Position numbers and translations under genes: made by a program. A DNA stretch of 64,000 bases from Candidatus Sphingomonas phytovorans (GTDB lineage Bacteria; Pseudomonadota; Alphaproteobacteria; Sphingomonadales; Sphingomonadaceae): NCBI GenBank assembly GCA_029202385.1, contig CP119314.1, positions 5,321,001 to 5,385,000 on the forward strand, in the 5' to 3' direction. Below are positions 1 through 9,136 of the stretch, in pieces (the first letter of the stretch is position 1; the number at the start of each line of letters is the position of its first letter). The notes under the pieces were generated by a model that was not told where the DNA came from, searched no databases, and was given only the letters and a program-made list of their open reading frames with translations.

Positions 1-7
1 ACTGGCT

Positions 8-1153
8 ATGACGTTGCCTCGGCGGTCATATTGGGCTTTCGGCGCGCTGGGCCTGGTTGTCGTTATCCTGATTGCATGGGCAATCCTTCACAAGAAACCT
101 GCCGGCCCCCCGAAAGCTCATCCCGTTCCAGTGTCGGTTGCCGTCGCGACCGTACGAGACGTGCCGGTTTCCCTCACCGCGCTCGGTGCGGCGCAAGCCT
201 GGAAGAGCGCGCTCGTCCGCACCCAGGTCAACGGCAAGCTGCTCAGCGCATCCTTTGTCGAGGGCACCGATGTCCAGGCCGGGCAGCTTCTGGCCCAGAT
301 CGATCCCGGGCCCTATCAGGCGGCGCTCCTCCAGGCCCGTGGCGCGCTTGAGCGTGACAAGGCCCTGCTGCGCGACGCCCGCCTCGATCTGGAGCGATAT
401 CGAACCCTGAAGAGCCAGGATTCGATCGCGCTCCAGCAGGTTTCGACTCAGGCCGCGCTGGTCCAGCAGGACGAAGGTCTCGTCCATATCGACGAAGGCG
501 CGGTGGCCGCCGCGCAGATCAATCTCCGCTGGTGCCGTATCCTTTCCCCGATCACGGGCAGAACCGGCGTGCGGCTGGTCGATCCGGGCAATCTGGTCAG
601 CACGAGCGACACGACCGGGATCGTCATCGTCAACCAGATCGAGCCGATTGCGGTGACCTTCACGGTTCCCCAGGGAGATTTCCAGCGCCTCTCGGATATT
701 TCAGACGGGTTCCGCAAGCCGCTGACGACCGTGGCGCTCAGCCAGGAGACCAATGCGTCGCTGGGGTCGGGCGAGCTGAGCATCGCCGACAACAAGGTCG
801 ATCCCACGACCGGGACGGTGCAGCTCAAGGCGCGCTTCGCCAATGCGGGCCGGCGTCTCTGGCCCGGACAGTTCGTCAATGTCGTGCTGACGCTCCAGAC
901 GCTTGAGCAGAAGGTCACGATCCCGTCGGGCGCGGTCAATCAGGGTCCGAATGGCGCGTTCGCCTATGTCGTCGTGGGCGGCAAGGCCATGGCGCGGACG
1001 ATCAGGGTCGGCTCGAACCAGGGTGGGAACGCCGTCATCGAGGCGGGCGTCAAGGCTGGCGAGACCGTCGTGATCGACGGACAGATGACGCTGACGCCCG
1101 GCTTGCCGGTCAGTATCCACCGGCCGGCGGCCGCGGGAAGGCCAGCTGTTTGA
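8..1153 (+). CDS. RND efflux periplasmic adaptor (membrane fusion protein, AcrA/MdtA type)
   Basis: Periplasmic adaptor of a tripartite efflux pump, linking the inner-membrane permease encoded next to an outer-membrane channel. The 381-residue protein has one N-terminal membrane helix (about residues 10-28) and a first lipoyl half-motif around residues 78-98 (GTDVQAGQLLAQIDPG). An alpha-hairpin region follows, then the second lipoyl half (SPITGRTG, near 180) and beta-barrel and membrane-proximal domains. Length and domain order fit the MdtA/AcrA family. The stop codon overlaps the start of the permease gene in the tetranucleotide TTGA, so the two are probably translationally coupled. No TolC-like gene follows, so the outer-membrane partner is upstream of the window or unlinked. 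Substrate unknown. Confidence 0.93.
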   Translation: MTLPRRSYWAFGALGLVVVILIAWAILHKKPAGPPKAHPVPVSVAVATVRDVPVSLTALGAAQAWKSALVRTQVNGKLLSASFVEGTDVQAGQLLAQIDPGPYQAALLQARGALERDKALLRDARLDLERYRTLKSQDSIALQQVSTQAALVQQDEGLVHIDEGAVAAAQINLRWCRILSPITGRTGVRLVDPGNLVSTSDTTGIVIVNQIEPIAVTFTVPQGDFQRLSDISDGFRKPLTTVALSQETNASLGSGELSIADNKVDPTTGTVQLKARFANAGRRLWPGQFVNVVLTLQTLEQKVTIPSGAVNQGPNGAFAYVVVGGKAMARTIRVGSNQGGNAVIEAGVKAGETVVIDGQMTLTPGLPVSIHRPAAAGRPAV

Positions 1154-4100
1154 GTCTGTCCAGTCCCTTCATCCAGCGCCCGGTCGCGACATCGCTCGTC
1201 GCGATCGCGTTGCTGCTTGTCGGCATCATCGCTTATCTCGTCCTGCCCGTGGCGGCCCTGCCGCAGGTCGATTTCCCGACCCTGCAGGTCAGCGCCAGCC
1301 TGCCCGGCGCAAGCCCGGAGACCATGGCGTCGAACGTCGCCACGCCCCTCGAACGCCAGTTCTCGCTGATTCCCGGCGTCAGCCAGATGACATCGGTCAG
1401 CTCGCTGGGCACGACCAGCATCACGCTCCAGTTCGAGCTGTCGCGCAACATCGATGCCGCCGCCCAGGACGTGCAGTCGGCGATCAACGCGGCGAGCGGC
1501 CAGCTTCCCACCAATCTGCCCAGCGCACCCAGCTTCCGAAAGGTGAACCCGGCGGATGCGCCGGTCATGATCCTGTCGCTCAGCTCCGACACGATCGCGC
1601 TTCCGCAGATCAGCGACTATGCCGACAACATCCTGGCGCAGCAGATCTCGCGGATCGACGGCGTCGGCCTGGTCAATATCGGCGGGCAGCAGAAACCCGC
1701 CATGCGCATCCAGATCGATCCCCGTAAGGTCGCGGCGCTTGGGTTGCAGATCGATGGCGTCCGCGCCCAGATCGCGGCCGCCACCGCCAATGCGCCAAAG
1801 GGCGCGATCGTCGGCCCAAGCCAGAATCTGACGGTCTATGCCAACGACCAGATCCTCGACGCGGCGGTGTGGAGGCAACTGGTCGTCGGCTATCAGAATG
1901 GAGCACCGGTTCGCGTCAGGGATGTGGGCGATGCCGTCCAGAGCGTCGAGAACAACCAGATCGGCGCCTGGGCCTTCCCCGGCAAGGCGAATACCGATCC
2001 CGGGCTGAAGGCGGGGCAGAGCATCCTCCTGATCGTGTACAAGCAGCCGGGCGCCAACGTCATCGATACGGTGGATCGGATCACCCAGGCGCTGCCGGGC
2101 CTGCAGGCGGATATCCCGCCGGCGATCTCCATTCACATATTGTCTGATCGCACCCAGACCATCCGCGCCTCGGTCAGGGACGTGCAGACGACGCTTCTCA
2201 TCAGCATCATCCTGGTGGTCGCGGTCATCTTCCTGTTCCTGCGCAACCTGCGCGCGACGCTGATCCCGAGCGCGGTCATCCCGCTCGCGCTGCTCGGCAC
2301 GGCGGCGATCATGCTGGCGCTTGGCTTCAGCCTCGACAATTTGTCGCTGATGGCGCTGACCATCGCGGTGGGCTTCGTGGTCGACGACGCGATCGTCATG
2401 GTCGAAGTGATCTGGCAGCGGATCGAACGGGGTGAAACGCCCTTCGCCGCCGCCCTGGCCGGCGCGGGCGAGATCAGTTTCACCATCCTGACGATCTCGA
2501 TCTCGCTGATCGCGGTGTTCACGCCGCTGATGTTCATGGGCGGCGTGGTGGGCCGGCTGATGCGCGAATTCGCGCTGACACTGAGCGCGGCGGTCGTCCT
2601 CTCGCTGCTGCTGTCGCTCAGCCTGACGCCGATGCTGTGCGGCCAGTTCCTCCGTCCCCCGTCGCCGCCCTCGAACCGTTTCACCAGGATGCTCGAACGG
2701 GGCTTCGAAAAGCTCGAGTCAGGCTATGCGCGGGCACTCGACATGGTCCTGCGCCATATGCCGATCATGCTCGTCATCTTCCTGACGACGATGGCGGCGA
2801 CCATCCTGCTCTACGTCACGGTGCCAACCGGCTTCTTCCCCCAGCAGGATACCGGTTTCATCAATGGTGTCGTGGTCACGTCCCAGGATGCGTCCTTCGC
2901 GAAGATGACCCGGAAGCTGCACGACGTGGCGGCCGTCCTGCAACAGGATCGGGGGATCGCCGCCTTCGGCATGTTCATTGGCTCGTCGAGCGCCAACCAG
3001 GCGAATATCAGCATTGCCCTGAGGCCCAAGGACAGCGGCCGGACCGCGACGGTGGACGAGATCATCGGCCGGCTCCGCCCGAAGCTGGCCGATCTGGTCG
3101 GCGTGCAGACCTTTCTTCAGGCGGCGCAGGACATCAACGTCGGTGGCCGCGCCGGGCGGGCGCAATATCAATATACGCTTTCCGACGCCAATCTCGACGA
3201 ACTGAACAGCTGGGCACCGCGGCTGCTAGCGGCCTTGCAGGGACTGCCCCAGCTTAAGGACGTAAGCTCCGATCAGCAGACCCAGGCGGGCGCCGTCGTC
3301 ATGACCATCGATCGGGATGCCGCCGCCCGGTTCGGCATCTCCCCCACCGATATCGACACGGCGATCTACAATCTGATCGGGCAGCATCAGGTCGCCCAGT
3401 ATTTCACCCAGCTCAACAGCTATCATATCGTCGTGGAAGGCCCGCCGGGTCTTCAGGCGACGCCCGACCTGTTCAACGCGGTGCGCCTCCTGTCGCCGAT
3501 CACCGGGAAGACGGTTCCGCTGGCGCAGTTCGTGAAGATCGATCCGTCAGCCACCAGCAACCTGACGATCAGCCATCAGAGCCAGTTTCCGGCCGCCACC
3601 CTGTCGTTCAATCTGGCGCCGGGCGTGTCGCTGGGCGAGGCGACTCAGCTCGTTCAGGAGGCGCGGTCCAGGCTGGGGGCGCCCGTGGCGCTCACCGGTG
3701 CCTTTCAGGGAACCGCCCAGGCGTTCGAGCAATCCCTGTCTTCGGAGCCGTTGCTGATCCTCGGGGCGCTGCTGGCGGTCTATGTCATCCTGGGGGTGCT
3801 CTATGAGAGCTTCATCCATCCGCTCACCATTCTTTCGACGCTGCCGTCGGCGGGGCTTGGTGCCTTGCTGACGCTGCGGGCCGTCGGGCAGGATCTCAAC
3901 GTGATCGGCATCATCGCCATCATTCTGCTCATCGGCATCGTCAAGAAGAACGGCATCATGATCGTCGATGTCGCGCTTCGCCTCGAACGCGAGCACGGGC
4001 TCCCGGCCGAGGAAGCCGCGCGGCAGGCGTCGCATCAGCGGTTGCGCCCGATCCTGATGACGACGGCCTGCGCCGCGCTCGGTGGCGTTCCGATGATCCT

Positions 4101-4284
4101 GATGCAGGGCACCGGATCGGAATTCCGGCAGCCGCTGGGCTGGGCTATCGTCGGCGGGCTGGTCGTTTCCCAGGCGCTCACGCTGTTCAGCACGCCGGTG
4201 GTCTATATCTACCTCGACCGGATGCGCCGTCGCCGCCGTCCGGAGCCGGATCTGGTTACCGACATCCCCGCCAGCCAGGGTTGA
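1150..4284 (+). CDS. RND multidrug efflux permease (MdtB/MdtC/AcrB-like, HAE1 family)
   Basis: Inner-membrane proton/drug antiporter that exports hydrophobic or amphiphilic compounds through the adaptor encoded just upstream. The 1,044-residue length is typical. The family N-terminus ([14 protein letters not shown]) opens the first membrane helix. Two large periplasmic loops alternate with two sets of membrane helices, and the helix-4 segment carries the paired acidic residues of the proton relay (VDDAIVMVE, about residue 410). The second half repeats the pattern ([15 protein letters not shown], about residue 930). The chosen start is TTG at 1150, overlapping the adaptor stop, because the conserved N-terminus begins there. 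It forms an operon with the adaptor. Whether it is MdtB-like or MdtC-like, and its substrate, cannot be told. Confidence 0.94.
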   Translation: MSLSSPFIQRPVATSLVAIALLLVGIIAYLVLPVAALPQVDFPTLQVSASLPGASPETMASNVATPLERQFSLIPGVSQMTSVSSLGTTSITLQFELSRNIDAAAQDVQSAINAASGQLPTNLPSAPSFRKVNPADAPVMILSLSSDTIALPQISDYADNILAQQISRIDGVGLVNIGGQQKPAMRIQIDPRKVAALGLQIDGVRAQIAAATANAPKGAIVGPSQNLTVYANDQILDAAVWRQLVVGYQNGAPVRVRDVGDAVQSVENNQIGAWAFPGKANTDPGLKAGQSILLIVYKQPGANVIDTVDRITQALPGLQADIPPAISIHILSDRTQTIRASVRDVQTTLLISIILVVAVIFLFLRNLRATLIPSAVIPLALLGTAAIMLALGFSLDNLSLMALTIAVGFVVDDAIVMVEVIWQRIERGETPFAAALAGAGEISFTILTISISLIAVFTPLMFMGGVVGRLMREFALTLSAAVVLSLLLSLSLTPMLCGQFLRPPSPPSNRFTRMLERGFEKLESGYARALDMVLRHMPIMLVIFLTTMAATILLYVTVPTGFFPQQDTGFINGVVVTSQDASFAKMTRKLHDVAAVLQQDRGIAAFGMFIGSSSANQANISIALRPKDSGRTATVDEIIGRLRPKLADLVGVQTFLQAAQDINVGGRAGRAQYQYTLSDANLDELNSWAPRLLAALQGLPQLKDVSSDQQTQAGAVVMTIDRDAAARFGISPTDIDTAIYNLIGQHQVAQYFTQLNSYHIVVEGPPGLQATPDLFNAVRLLSPITGKTVPLAQFVKIDPSATSNLTISHQSQFPAATLSFNLAPGVSLGEATQLVQEARSRLGAPVALTGAFQGTAQAFEQSLSSEPLLILGALLAVYVILGVLYESFIHPLTILSTLPSAGLGALLTLRAVGQDLNVIGIIAIILLIGIVKKNGIMIVDVALRLEREHGLPAEEAARQASHQRLRPILMTTACAALGGVPMILMQGTGSEFRQPLGWAIVGGLVVSQALTLFSTPVVYIYLDRMRRRRRPEPDLVTDIPASQG

Positions 4285-4366
4285 ACGAAGCGGTTTGCGG
4301 GCCGGGATGCGGCTGGCCCGGGGATAAACCCTTCATCCCGCGCGTTTCTGCGGGAAGGAGAACATC

Positions 4367-4516
4367 ATGATCCGCAAGCTCGCATCGGGCGAATATCGGC
4401 TTTATTCGCGCAAGGTCGATCCCGAAACCCACAAGCGCCGCAACCTCGGTACCTTCGGCAGCCGCGCCGCCGCCGAAAAGCACGAGCGCGAGGTCCAGTA
4501 TTTCAAACGGCACTGA
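4367..4516 (+). CDS. small conserved basic protein (49 aa)
   Basis: A 49-residue protein beginning [16 protein letters not shown] and ending [10 protein letters not shown]. It is strongly basic and has no signal peptide or membrane helix. A good ribosome-binding site (AAGGAG) lies about 7 nt before the ATG. The gene is 2 nt from the next gene, which also encodes a small conserved protein, so they look co-transcribed. I recognise the sequence type as a short uncharacterised protein seen in many proteobacteria. The pattern of lysines, arginines and an aromatic strand ([14 protein letters not shown]) suggests a small nucleic-acid-binding beta fold, but that is only inference. Function unknown. 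Confidence 0.75.
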   Translation: MIRKLASGEYRLYSRKVDPETHKRRNLGTFGSRAAAEKHEREVQYFKRH

Positions 4517-4518
4517 CC

Positions 4519-4794
4519 ATGGCCGACGGAAAATGGTCGCAGGATGCGGCCAGCGATAGCAATGCGCTCGACCTGGAGCGCGCGGTCTTCACCTGGAATG
4601 ACCCGAAACGCATCGCCGCCTCGCTCAAGCGCTCCGCCGAGCATAGTTCCCGGCGAAGGAGCACGCCGTTCCGGTCGGCGATGTCGATGCTGACCTTCTA
4701 CATCAATCGCGCCGGGCACAGCCTGGACGCGAAGCAGAAGAGGGTGCTGGAAGAGGCGAAGAAGGAGCTGCGCGTCGCCTTCGGGAAGGCATGA
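4519..4794 (+). CDS. DUF3175 domain protein
   Basis: A 91-residue protein of the DUF3175 type. The recognisable core is [19 protein letters not shown], followed by the conserved [16 protein letters not shown] segment (about residues 53-70) and a lysine-rich C-terminal helix. No signal peptide or membrane segment is seen. It begins 2 nt after the preceding small basic protein, so the two probably share a transcript. The family has no established biochemical role. Its members are short cytosolic proteins, often near stress or DNA-end-joining genes in other genomes; nothing here identifies a partner. Confidence 0.8.
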   Translation: MADGKWSQDAASDSNALDLERAVFTWNDPKRIAASLKRSAEHSSRRRSTPFRSAMSMLTFYINRAGHSLDAKQKRVLEEAKKELRVAFGKA

Positions 4795-4895
4795 CCGCCA
4801 TCTTCCCGCGGAAGCGGCGCAGACGGAGGAGAATCGTCGAAAACGCAAAACATTACAAGACTTGTTTATGCGATTCGGATGATTCAAACAGGGGG

Positions 4896-4920
4896 CGTAC
4901 CCAGTCCTGGGTACGGCGTT
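4896..4920 (+). promoter_or_regulatory. palindromic hairpin with short T run upstream of a micro-ORF
   Basis: CGTACCCAG and CTGGGTACG form 9-base arms around TC (4896-4915), followed by GCGTTTT. As RNA this is a tight hairpin with a short U tract, located 15 nt before the exceptional Shine-Dalgarno sequence at 4930-4944. It could be an attenuator or terminator, a protein-binding palindrome, or an RNA-stabilising 5' hairpin. Confidence 0.5.
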
Positions 4921-4929
4921 TTAACAAGC

Positions 4930-4944
4930 GAAAGGAGGTGATCC
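4930..4944 (+). promoter_or_regulatory. extended ('super') Shine-Dalgarno sequence
   Basis: The stretch gaaaggaggtgatcc is the reverse complement of the 3' end of alphaproteobacterial 16S rRNA (GGATCACCTCCTTTC) over about 15 consecutive bases. The GGAGG core ends 7 nt before the ATG at 4946, an ideal distance. No other gene in the window has more than about 6-7 matching bases. Confidence 0.75.
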
Positions 4945-4945
4945 G

Positions 4946-5002
4946 ATGTCTCATGGTTCAGCAATGGGGTCGGTTCAGTTCGTTCGGGGGACGCACCGCT
5001 AG
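4946..5002 (+). CDS. micro-ORF, 18 aa, behind an extended Shine-Dalgarno sequence
   Basis: Reads MSHGSAMGSVQFVRGTHR and stops with TAG. The only direct support is the near-perfect anti-Shine-Dalgarno complement 7 nt upstream and the position inside a compact unit bounded by a hairpin (4896-4915) and a strong terminator (5116-5150). It may be a leader peptide, a translated small regulatory RNA, or a real micropeptide. I know of no function. A second short frame in another register follows at 5013. Confidence 0.5.
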   Translation: MSHGSAMGSVQFVRGTHR

Positions 5003-5012
5003 CTTTATCGGG

Positions 5013-5105
5013 ATGACGGCGGGGGGTATCTTCCTCCAATCAACGCTGCCGTCTATCGAAGCTGCGGTTCGCATGGTCTCCCGGGCTGGAACATCCGGCC
5101 GCTGA
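5013..5105 (+). CDS. possible second micro-ORF, 30 aa
   Basis: An ATG at 5013 opens a 30-residue frame, MTAGGIFLQSTLPSIEAAVR followed by MVSRAGTSGR, that stops 11 nt before the terminator stem at 5116. It is in the +1 frame relative to the 18-residue frame upstream, so a frameshift would fuse them. It has no ribosome-binding site as good as the first. It could instead be untranslated RNA. Confidence 0.3.
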   Translation: MTAGGIFLQSTLPSIEAAVRMVSRAGTSGR

Positions 5106-5115
5106 CCATGTCAGG

Positions 5116-5150
5116 AGGTTGCCGGGCCTGCGGGCCCGGCAGCCTCTTTT
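5116..5150 (+). terminator. strong Rho-independent terminator
   Basis: A 13-bp stem (AGGTTGCCGGGCC with GGCCCGGCAGCCT, one G-U pair) and the loop TGCG, followed by CTTTT. It closes the micro-ORF unit and separates it from the ClC channel gene that starts at 5223. Confidence 0.85.
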
Positions 5151-5222
5151 CATATCCGGGCTCTGAATTCTTCTGCCATCGGCGCTTGTTCGCGGGTCGA
5201 ACCGGGCGCAAGGCGATGCGCG

Positions 5223-6974
5223 ATGTCGCTTCATCCCCGTCTGATCGCGCTGACCTGGTTCGCGCGTCTGCGCCGGAGATTCCGGTCGAGCGAAGCCTGG
5301 TTCATCGTGCTTGCCATCGCCGTCGGCGGCGCGGCCGGGCTTCTCACCGTCATCCTCGGTGGAATCGCGCGGACGTTGCAGCACCTGCTGTTCCGGCTGC
5401 CGACGATGACGAGCCTGAGCAGCCTGACCTCCCTCGGTCCGCTGCAATTGCTGATGCTGCCGCTCGGCGGCCTGGTGCTGGCCGGGTTCACCTGGCTCAC
5501 CCGCGCCCGGAAGCGGGCGATGGTCGACGCGGTCGAGGCGAACGCGCTTCACGGCGGGCATATGTCGATGGCCGACAGCCTGGTCATTTCCGGCCAGACG
5601 GTGATCTCCAACGGCTTCGGCGCGTCGGTCGGGCTTGAGGCTGGCTATGCCCAGCTTGGCGGCGCGGTGGGATCGGTGGCGGGCGGGGCGCTGAGGTTGC
5701 GCCGCGCCGATCTGCGCACGCTGGTGGGCGCCGGGGCGGGCGCCGGGATCGCCGCTGCGTTCGGCGCCCCGCTGGCCGGCGCCTTCTACGCGTTCGAGAT
5801 CGTCATCGGCGCCTATACGCCATCGGCCATCGCGCCGGTCGCGGCGGCGGCGCTGGCCGGTGCGAGCCTGTCGCAGGCGGTGGGCATCGCGCCCTATATC
5901 GTCTCGACCACCACGCATGTTTCGGTCCCGACGGTCGATTATCTGCTCTACGCGCTGCTCGGCGCGTTGTGCGCCGTGCTCGGCATCGGGCTGATGCGCG
6001 CCGTCGCGCTTGTCGAGGCGGGCACGCGCACGCTGCGGCTGCCCGGCCATATCCGGCCGGCGATCGGCGGGGCGTTGCTGATTCCGATCGCGATGGTGTC
6101 GCCGCAGGTATTGTCGTCGGGACATGGCGCGCTGCACCTCGATCTGGCGATCGGCTTCCCTTTGTCGCTGATCGCGCTGGTGCTGGCCGCGAAATGCCTG
6201 GCCTCGATCGTGTCGCTCGGCTTCGGCTTTCGCGGCGGCCTGTTCTTCGCTTCGCTGTTCATCGGTACCCTGGTCGGCCATCTGTTCGCCGGCCTGCTCG
6301 GCCAGGTCGCCGGACACCCGCTTCTGGTCCAGGACGATGCGGCGGTGGTCGGCATGGCAGCGCTGGCGGTGGCGGTCGTTGGCGGGCCGATGACGGTCGC
6401 GATGCTCGTGCTTGAGGCGACCCACGACTTTTTCCTGACCGGTGCGGTGGTCGCTGCCTCGCTCGTCGCGAGCACGATCGTGCGGGCACGCTTCGGCTAT
6501 TCCTTCTCCACCTGGCGGCTCCATCTGCGCGGCGAGACGATCAAGAGCGCGCGCGACGTGGGCTGGGTCAGGACGCTGACCGCGGGGCGGATGATGCGGC
6601 GGGAGACGCAGGCGACGCCGGCCGATATCGGCATCGCCGAGTTCCGCCGGCGCTTCCCGCTCGGGTCGGCCAGCCGGGCCGTGCTGGTCGGGCCTGACGG
6701 CGGCTATGCCGGGATCGTCGTGCCGGCCATTGCCTATGCCGATGGCGTGGACGAGCGTGCGCCGGTGGCGTCGCTGGTGCCGGTCCCGTCAGCCCCGCTC
6801 GCGCCCGATGCTGACATCGTGGCGATCATGGCGCGGTTCGATGCCGATCAGGTCGACGAGCTTGCCGTGGTGGGCCCCGACGGGGTCGTGCTGGGCGTGC
6901 TGTCGGAGAAGTTCGTTCGGCGGCGCTATGCCGAGGAGCTGGAAAAGGGACAGCGCGATCTGTTCGGCGAGTAG
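5223..6974 (+). CDS. ClC-family chloride channel or H+/anion antiporter with C-terminal CBS region
   Basis: Membrane anion transporter of 583 residues: a hydrophobic ClC core of about 430 residues, then a cytosolic C-terminal region (about 455-575) that looks like a CBS pair. The segment GASVGLEAGYAQ (about residue 138) corresponds to the classical GREGP motif and keeps the gating glutamate. The classical GSGIP serine motif is not visible, and the GxFxP motif reads GGLFFAS without the proline, so this is a divergent subclass whose ion preference cannot be assigned. The upstream terminator at 5116-5150 makes it an independent transcription unit. The start at 5223 has a weak ribosome-binding site; an ATG 6 nt upstream (5217) is in frame and possible. 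Confidence 0.88.
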   Translation: MSLHPRLIALTWFARLRRRFRSSEAWFIVLAIAVGGAAGLLTVILGGIARTLQHLLFRLPTMTSLSSLTSLGPLQLLMLPLGGLVLAGFTWLTRARKRAMVDAVEANALHGGHMSMADSLVISGQTVISNGFGASVGLEAGYAQLGGAVGSVAGGALRLRRADLRTLVGAGAGAGIAAAFGAPLAGAFYAFEIVIGAYTPSAIAPVAAAALAGASLSQAVGIAPYIVSTTTHVSVPTVDYLLYALLGALCAVLGIGLMRAVALVEAGTRTLRLPGHIRPAIGGALLIPIAMVSPQVLSSGHGALHLDLAIGFPLSLIALVLAAKCLASIVSLGFGFRGGLFFASLFIGTLVGHLFAGLLGQVAGHPLLVQDDAAVVGMAALAVAVVGGPMTVAMLVLEATHDFFLTGAVVAASLVASTIVRARFGYSFSTWRLHLRGETIKSARDVGWVRTLTAGRMMRRETQATPADIGIAEFRRRFPLGSASRAVLVGPDGGYAGIVVPAIAYADGVDERAPVASLVPVPSAPLAPDADIVAIMARFDADQVDELAVVGPDGVVLGVLSEKFVRRRYAEELEKGQRDLFGE

Positions 6975-7074
6975 GCGCGCTTGCGCCGCTCCGCCCGCTT
7001 GTTCCGCGAGAAGCGCTGCCGCATGTTCGGGCTGGTGCGGTCAGGTCTCTGGTCGTCCGGAAAAGGGGAATCCG

Positions 7075-8688
7075 ATGCGCGTCTTCGCTGTCGTTTCGTT
7101 GTCGGCCGTCCTGTTGTCGGCGACCCTGTTGTCGAGTGTCGTGCTTGCATCCCCGGCACGCGTCAAATCGACTTTCGGGGAACAGTCGATCGACCAGCTC
7201 CAGGCGGCGATGGCGAGCGGCGCGCCGGGCAGGTCGAGCGAAGCCATCACCGGCGCGTATCTCGCCCGCATCCGGACGATGGATCGAAGCGGACCGGCGC
7301 TGCGCGCTATCATCGCGATTAACCCCGATGCGATTGCCCAGGCGCGGGCAAGCGACGCCCGGCGCAAGGTCGGCCGGCTGCTCGGTTCGCTTGACGGCAT
7401 TCCGGTCCTGATCAAGGACAATATCGAGACCAGCGATCCCATCGCCACCACCGCCGGCAGTCTTGCGCTCAAGGACAATATCACCGGCCGCGACGCGCCG
7501 GTGGTGGCTGAACTGCGCAAGGGCGGGGCGGTGATCCTCGGCAAGACCAACCTCTCGGAATGGGCGAACATCCGCTCGACCAGATCGATAAGCGGGTGGA
7601 GCGCGGTCGGCGGCCTGGTGCGCAATCCCTATGCGCTCGACCGGAGTTCCTGCGGCTCGTCCAGCGGGTCGGGCGCGGCGATCGCGGCGAATTTCGCGGC
7701 GGTGGCGATCGGCACCGAGACCGACGGGTCGGTGGTCTGCCCTTCCGCGATGAACGGGCTGGTCGGGCTCAAGCCGACGATCGGCATGGTCAGCCGCACT
7801 CATGTCGTGCCGATCAGCCACAGCCAGGATACGCCGGGGCCGATGGGGCGGTCCGTGAAGGATGTCGCGATCCTGTTTTCGACCATGGTCGCGCCGGATC
7901 CAGCGGATGCTGCGACGAAGGACGCGGCGAAGTACAAGCGCGATTTCGCCGCTGGCCTGTCGGCGGACTCGCTGAAGGGGCTGCGCGTGGCGGTGCTGCG
8001 GCCGGATATGCCGGCGCGGCTTAAGGCGACGTTCGAGGCAGCGCTCGCGATATTGAAGGCGGCCGGCGCAGTGCTGGTCGACGTCGAGAAGCCGAAGCTC
8101 GACGGCATGGGGGAAGCCGAATTCGAGGTGCTGAAGGTCGAGCTGAAGGCTGACCTCGACGCCTATCTCGCGACGACGCCAAAGGCGGTGACGACGCGGA
8201 CGCTCGATCAGGTGATTGCGTTCAACGAGGCGAACAGGGCGGCCGAGATGCCGTTCTTCGGGCAGGAGCTCTTCCTCGACGCGGCGAAGACGCGGGGCCT
8301 CGCCGATGCCGAATATCTCGGCGCGCGCGCGAAATCATTGCGTTTGGCCGGGGCCGAGGGGATCGATGCGATGCTGGCAAAGGCGAACGCGACGATCCTG
8401 GTCGAGCCGACCTATGGCCTGCCCTGGCTGAGCGACAGCGTGTCGGGCGATCATTTCACCGGCCCGAGCGCGAGCGACCTGCCGGCGATCGCCGGCTATC
8501 CGCACCTGACCGTGCCGATGGGGCTGGTGAAGGGCCTGCCGGTCGGCCTGTCCTTCATCGCGACGGCCCATGGCGATCAGGCAGTGCTGAATGCAGGTTA
8601 TGCCTATGAGCAGGCGAGCCATGCGCGGGTCGCGCCGCGATATCCGCCGGTGGCTGATGTGGGGCCGGGGCTGGAGGGGAGGCAGTAA
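7075..8688 (+). CDS. exported amidase, amidase-signature family
   Basis: A 537-residue serine amidase with an N-terminal signal peptide (about 25 hydrophobic residues ending LAS), so probably periplasmic. It shows the amidase-signature Ser-cisSer-Lys triad: Lys114 in VLIKDNIET, the Ser-rich stretch CGSSSGSG (about 193-200) and Ser219 in GTETDGSVVCPS. It would hydrolyse small amides or amidated peptides; substrate unknown. The start is the ATG at 7075 because AAAAGGGGA precedes it by about 6 nt and the signal peptide begins there. An open frame continues upstream but overlaps the ClC gene. It is convergent with the small membrane-protein genes downstream. Confidence 0.9.
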   Translation: MRVFAVVSLSAVLLSATLLSSVVLASPARVKSTFGEQSIDQLQAAMASGAPGRSSEAITGAYLARIRTMDRSGPALRAIIAINPDAIAQARASDARRKVGRLLGSLDGIPVLIKDNIETSDPIATTAGSLALKDNITGRDAPVVAELRKGGAVILGKTNLSEWANIRSTRSISGWSAVGGLVRNPYALDRSSCGSSSGSGAAIAANFAAVAIGTETDGSVVCPSAMNGLVGLKPTIGMVSRTHVVPISHSQDTPGPMGRSVKDVAILFSTMVAPDPADAATKDAAKYKRDFAAGLSADSLKGLRVAVLRPDMPARLKATFEAALAILKAAGAVLVDVEKPKLDGMGEAEFEVLKVELKADLDAYLATTPKAVTTRTLDQVIAFNEANRAAEMPFFGQELFLDAAKTRGLADAEYLGARAKSLRLAGAEGIDAMLAKANATILVEPTYGLPWLSDSVSGDHFTGPSASDLPAIAGYPHLTVPMGLVKGLPVGLSFIATAHGDQAVLNAGYAYEQASHARVAPRYPPVADVGPGLEGRQ

Positions 8689-8732
8689 CGGCTCATTTGT
8701 TTTTTCCCCCGACCTTTGCCGGGGAAGATAGA

Positions 8733-9104
8733 TCAGGTTGGAGCACCCCACCTTTTCGCGAAGCCCGCCTGCCACAGCAGCAGCAGCGGTACGACGCCGA
8801 GTTCCATCGTCAGCCCGAACAGGTGTCCCGTCGAGGGCACGCCGACCGCGATCAGCGAGACCAGCCGCGAGAGCCCGCCCGCGATCACCAGCGCGCCGAG
8901 CAGGCGGAAACGCGGGCCTTTCGCCTCGATCCCCGGCACGCAGGTGGCGAACGCAATGCCCACCGCGAAGAAGATGCCGGAGATATAGCGGAAATGGCTG
9001 TCGAGATCGGTCGGGATCACGGGTGGATGGCCGAGAAAGCCCGGGCCGCGAAGGATGCTCTGCCCGCCGGCGATCAGCGGCACCAGGCAGGCGATCGCCA
9101 CCAC
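8733..9104 (-). CDS. DUF4345 family small membrane protein
   Basis: About 123 residues with four predicted membrane helices and the family-like segment DSHFRYISGIFFAVGI, which places it in the DUF4345 group. Function unknown. The GTG start at 9104 is probably internal. An in-frame CTG at 9140 overlaps the stop codon of the upstream DUF2721 gene and would add an MNIAVEKRLLQA-like N-terminus, giving coupled translation. The two genes form a minus-strand pair, convergent with the amidase gene. Confidence 0.75.
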   Translation of the reverse strand: MVAIACLVPLIAGGQSILRGPGFLGHPPVIPTDLDSHFRYISGIFFAVGIAFATCVPGIEAKGPRFRLLGALVIAGGLSRLVSLIAVGVPSTGHLFGLTMELGVVPLLLLWQAGFAKRWGAPT

Positions 9105-9136
9105 CGCCTGGAGCAGCCGCTTCTCGACGGCGATGT

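Noticed and set aside
4791..5105. A 104-codon plus-strand frame starting in the overlap ATGA with the DUF3175 stop.
   Set aside because: Composition is not protein-like (run of arginines, then low-complexity), it reads through the hairpin and the extended Shine-Dalgarno sequence in the wrong frame, and its 3' part is better explained by the micro-ORF at 5013.
8701..8722. T run followed by CCCCG/CGGGG between the amidase and DUF4345 genes.
   Set aside because: The T run is on the wrong side of the stem for either strand, so it is not a convincing terminator.
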